Origin: Candidatus Gastranaerophilales bacterium
GTDB taxonomy: Bacteria; Cyanobacteriota; Vampirovibrionia; Gastranaerophilales; Gastranaerophilaceae
Reading direction: 5' to 3'
DNA: 64,000 nt
NCBI GenBank assembly: GCA_944323395.1
Contig: CALUSI010000011.1
Coordinates: forward strand, 1-64,000
Of the stretch, positions 61,456 to 64,000 are shown piece after piece (position 1 is the stretch's first letter; every line of letters begins with the position of its first letter). Both the position numbers and the translations under genes were made by a program. The notes beneath the pieces are model-generated. The model saw nothing but the letters and a program-made list of their open reading frames with translations, ran no database searches and was not told the origin of the DNA.

Positions 61456-62895
61456 TTAAGAGCCAAATCCTATTTTTCTTTTTGTGTTGTAAGAATCTGA
61501 TTTGTATAAATTTCTGTCAGGTCTTTCTTCTGAAGTTGTTTCAATTGCTTTTATAAAATCTCCAACAGAAATATCAGATCTGTTTCTTCTCATTGCATTA
61601 AGTGCAGCTTGTTTCGAGATAATACATATTGAACTATTAGAAAAACCGTCCAATTTTTTAGCTATTGTTTCAATATCATCTTGAGAAGACAACAATGCTT
61701 GGCCTTTTTTCAAAGATGACAAATTCTTTATTAATAAATCTTTTCTTGAATCCATATCAGGAACATCTACAAAAACTTTTGAATCAAATCTACGTCTTAT
61801 AGCAGGGTCTAATAAATTAAATTTATTTGTAGCACCAATTATAATAACATTAGATTTTTTTGCAGAATCAATAGCTTGTAACATAGTTGAGACTTGTTTT
61901 AAATCATCAGGTTCCATTCTTGAATTTCTATCAAAACCTAAAGAATCAATTTCGTCCATAAAAAGAAGGCAAGGTCTATCAGTATTTTCTGCAATTTTAA
62001 TAGCTTCATCAAAAGCAGTTTTTAGGTTTTTTGATGTCATATTTATATAATGAGAGCCAGCTTTACTTATATTTAACAAATATAAAGGTACATCAATTTC
62101 TGAAGCAAGTGCTTGAGTAACATATGTTTTTCCGCATCCTGAAGGACCGTATAAAAGAATTGTATTTGGAACTGTTTTTCCATATTCTTCAAAATCAATC
62201 TTTGCTTGTTCTGGATTTTGAATAAAATCGATGATTCCTTCTCGCAAATCTCTTTTTAGATCTTCCATGCCAGCTACATCAATAAATCCTTTTGGTGTAG
62301 AAATATCAGGTTTAAATTCTTCCAAAAAAGATTTTGGTGATAATTTAGATGAAATTGTTTCTGTAGCACTTGATGTTTTCGAAGAATCGGCTGTAGGTGT
62401 TACGTTCTTATTGTTATTGTCAGATTGAGCTGTAGATTCAGTATTTTGGCTTGTGCTCACTGACACGTCTTGAGCTTTTTTATTTTTTATTTTTTTTAAT
62501 AACTCAGGAGAAATCCAATCTTTTAAATTTTCACAAGCATCCTTTCTCCAGTCATTATCTTTTGAACCATTTTTAAGAAATTCATCATGATAATGAGTAA
62601 ACTCTCTATCAGCATAGTTTAATTGCTCAAAAGTAATAGAGACGAAACCTGCTAATATTTGCTTACAAGAAAGAAAAATATCTAAATAATCTTGAAATTT
62701 AGAGTCAGATTTTTCTGTTTTTTTTGACTCTCTGATTAAATTATTTTCTAATTTATTACAATAAGAATTCATAGAGGAAAGAGTTTGTGCCCATTGTCTA
62801 TCTGGGAATGTACTTAAAGATTGCTTTAGCTCCTCATTTAATTGTTTATCAAAACCAAAATTTGGTTTATATGTGCAATTTGTCGTAATTTTCAA
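61456..62895 (-). CDS. AAA ATPase with unknown N-terminal domain
   Basis: A 479-residue AAA+ protein. The C-terminal half (about 205-460) is of the FtsH/Cdc48 type: VAGMEDLKRDLREGI, Walker A GPSGCGKT (250-257), Walker B LLFMDEID (310-317), then ATNKFNLLDPAIRRRFD with arginine fingers. The N-terminal 140 residues are helical and unmatched, joined by a Ser/Thr/Asn-rich linker (141-185). The N-terminus reads CTYKPNFGF, a short PxFG-like segment. No protease domain or membrane segment, so it is probably a stand-alone remodelling ATPase of unknown target. It converges with ftsX. Confidence 0.88.
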   Translation of the reverse strand: MKITTNCTYKPNFGFDKQLNEELKQSLSTFPDRQWAQTLSSMNSYCNKLENNLIRESKKTEKSDSKFQDYLDIFLSCKQILAGFVSITFEQLNYADREFTHYHDEFLKNGSKDNDWRKDACENLKDWISPELLKKIKNKKAQDVSVSTSQNTESTAQSDNNNKNVTPTADSSKTSSATETISSKLSPKSFLEEFKPDISTPKGFIDVAGMEDLKRDLREGIIDFIQNPEQAKIDFEEYGKTVPNTILLYGPSGCGKTYVTQALASEIDVPLYLLNISKAGSHYINMTSKNLKTAFDEAIKIAENTDRPCLLFMDEIDSLGFDRNSRMEPDDLKQVSTMLQAIDSAKKSNVIIIGATNKFNLLDPAIRRRFDSKVFVDVPDMDSRKDLLIKNLSSLKKGQALLSSQDDIETIAKKLDGFSNSSICIISKQAALNAMRRNRSDISVGDFIKAIETTSEERPDRNLYKSDSYNTKRKIGFGS

Positions 62896-63023
62896 TTTTT
62901 ATCCCTCGTAACTATATAGAACAAAAACGGAGAAAATAAAATTTGTCATAAAAATATTAAAAATTAAGCATTTTTAATACTTGAATTAAATGATATCTTT
63001 TGATAATATTGTTATAGCGTCTT

Positions 63024-63113
63024 GGAGAAGTGGCCGAGTAGGTTTAAGGCGGCACCCTGCTAAGGTGTTGTGTGGAGTAATCTGCACCGTGGGTTCGAAT
63101 CCCACCTTCTCCG
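63024..63113 (+). tRNA. tRNA-Ser (anticodon GCU)
   Basis: Class II tRNA: acceptor GGAGAAG pairs with CTTCTCC, anticodon stem GCACC/GGTGT around CTGCTAA (anticodon GCT, reads AGC/AGT), long variable arm, T arm GTGGG-TTCGAAT-CCCAC, discriminator G. CCA is not encoded. Confidence 0.95.
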
Positions 63114-64000
63114 TTCTTTGTGTAATTTCATTGGTTTTTTCTATTTTAATTGCATTTTGTATAAGTCACATTGTTTAATTTTGTTTGATAATGATCTTAA
63201 TTATTTTGAATATATTGATGTCATAGATGATTGAGAAGGTTGTATGTATTTGCAAGCTCAAAATACTTTTAAATGATATTGGTATTTCTTACAAAATAAA
63301 GACTAACAAAACAATTAATGGTTGAAGATGTTTGCAAGGATGTGAATGTAGAAGACTATATAAAGATTTAAGTATAGGAAATCTTGTAAAATTTTTTAGT
63401 GTTTACATTTATAACGAAAATAACTTAAAAAGGATTTTTAGATAATTCTATCAAGTGCAGATTTATCATTAAGCGATATTCTGAGTTAAAAACAGGCTGC
63501 TGTAAGTATTAGAATTTTGCTATTAAAAATAAAACTAACGTGTTAATTGTGAATAATATAAGTCAAATTCAAGAAATGTTTACAATTTATTACTCCTTAT
63601 ATAAGGATTTTTCTATATTATTAAATTGTAAAGAAATTTACTTAACTTCAAAGATCAAAAAAGTTTATTCCGAATCAGCTAAAAAACTATAATTATACAT
63701 TTAAATTGTTGAAAAAATATAGTACTGGCTTTAAATATTATTAAATGTGATTTTTCTAAAAGTCAAAAAGATCATTCAAAACGTTTTAATTTCTGCAATG
63801 ATTATTTATGTCCGCTTTTTCAAGACAATTTAAGAGTTAGTACTCATAATTTAAATATTTAATTTAATTTTTATTTATATTGCTAAACTAAATAATGAAA
63901 ATTTATTATCAAATTTACGTGAAGATTTAAAATTAATAGAAAAAATGACAAAGATTTACTAAAATAATATTTAAATACGGAAAAACAATAAAATCGTAAA
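63114..64000. other. Gene-poor tail of the window
   Basis: About 890 bases, very AT-rich, with no intact gene. Bases 63540-63862 contain protein-like fragments described separately; elsewhere I see nothing. Confidence 0.6.
63540..63862 (+). pseudogene. Decayed gene fragments
   Basis: Two plus-strand frames read like degenerate protein: 63540-63692 (GTG start; VNNISQIQEMFTIYYSLYKD, then LLNCKEIYLTSK and SESAKKL) and 63743-63862 (KCDFSKSQKDHSKRFNFCND, then YLCPLFQDNLRVSTHN). They are in different frames and separated by stops. The second has Cys spacing that could once have formed a zinc site. The family is unknown. They may be remnants of one gene broken by several lesions. Confidence 0.35.

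Noticed and set aside
62990-63178. Open frame across tRNA-Ser(GCU)
   Set aside because: Translated tRNA (SGRVGLRRHPAKVL); not a gene.
1-64000. CRISPR arrays and rRNA genes
   Set aside because: No regularly spaced direct repeats or rRNA signature seen in the window.

Overview
The window is a low-GC bacterial chromosome segment of about 64 kb. It combines a mostly intact core genome with one small accessory island at the left end. Evidence for a diderm: an OstA/LptD-like outer-membrane assembly protein, an EnvC-like M23 factor, FtsEX and a complete lipid II branch (MurC, MurB, Ddl, FtsQ). Several large proteins have no recognisable family, and RecG carries the long N-terminal extension seen in cyanobacterial homologues. 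The best guess, by inference only, is an uncultured gut member of the non-photosynthetic cyanobacterial sister group (Vampirovibrionia/Melainabacteria, Gastranaerophilales). A 16S gene or a protein tree would be needed to settle it.

Layout. 1-5.0 kb: accessory island with a broken Mu-type transposase (minus strand), a HicAB toxin-antitoxin pair, an AbiE-type pair whose toxin is frameshifted, and a gene-poor stretch ending at the 3' side of a tRNA-Arg(CCU) gene. 5.1-18.3 kb: glmS, a HELRH putative metalloprotease, serB, an odd alpha-glucan phosphorylase lacking the PLP lysine, a folate enzyme, a cell-envelope pair (M23 factor, LptD-like), a phospholipase D family protein, an XRE regulator and tRNA-Ser(GGA). 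18.3-19 kb: a decayed gene. 19-31 kb: a CHASE2-adenylate cyclase overlapping recG, a GT-C-like membrane protein, pheT, a small Cys-rich protein, a glutamate-type symporter and a secreted PDZ protein. 31-40 kb: murC-murB-ddl-ftsQ running straight into a shortened ribosomal block (rpsE-rpmD-rplO-secY, then adk-map-bfn). 40-42.7 kb: a DUF1858 protein, rplI, a structured RNA candidate with its own promoter and terminator, and an unknown membrane protein. 42.7-46.7 kb: a tight operon of three tandem paralogous radical SAM proteins plus a D-lactate-dehydrogenase-like enzyme. 46.7-55.7 kb: a Bax-inhibitor protein, enolase, a large (Alu-containing) SRP RNA, and a minus-strand run TPR/nnrD/trmL/pgsA/Gfo-Idh, a 5'-nucleotidase-like protein and thiL. 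55.8-64 kb: pgi, a WecG-type glycosyltransferase, a split transketolase, ftsEX, an AAA ATPase, tRNA-Ser(GCU) and a decayed tail with no intact gene.

How the parts fit. Much of the window serves envelope construction: GlmS (glucosamine-6-P), MurC/MurB/Ddl (UDP-MurNAc-pentapeptide), FtsQ and FtsEX plus the M23 factor (division and wall cleavage), LptD-like (outer membrane), PgsA (phospholipid) and the WecG-type enzyme (surface polymer). Central carbon genes (pgi, eno, transketolase, glgP-like) and translation/secretion genes (ribosomal proteins, SecY, SRP RNA, PheT, MetAP) make up the rest.

The most interesting items are the tandem triple radical SAM operon, the phosphorylase with Ser in place of the PLP lysine, the structured RNA downstream of rplI, the 16-bp perfect palindrome over the AbiE promoter, and the fact that three broken genes can each be rejoined by adding one A to an A5 run.
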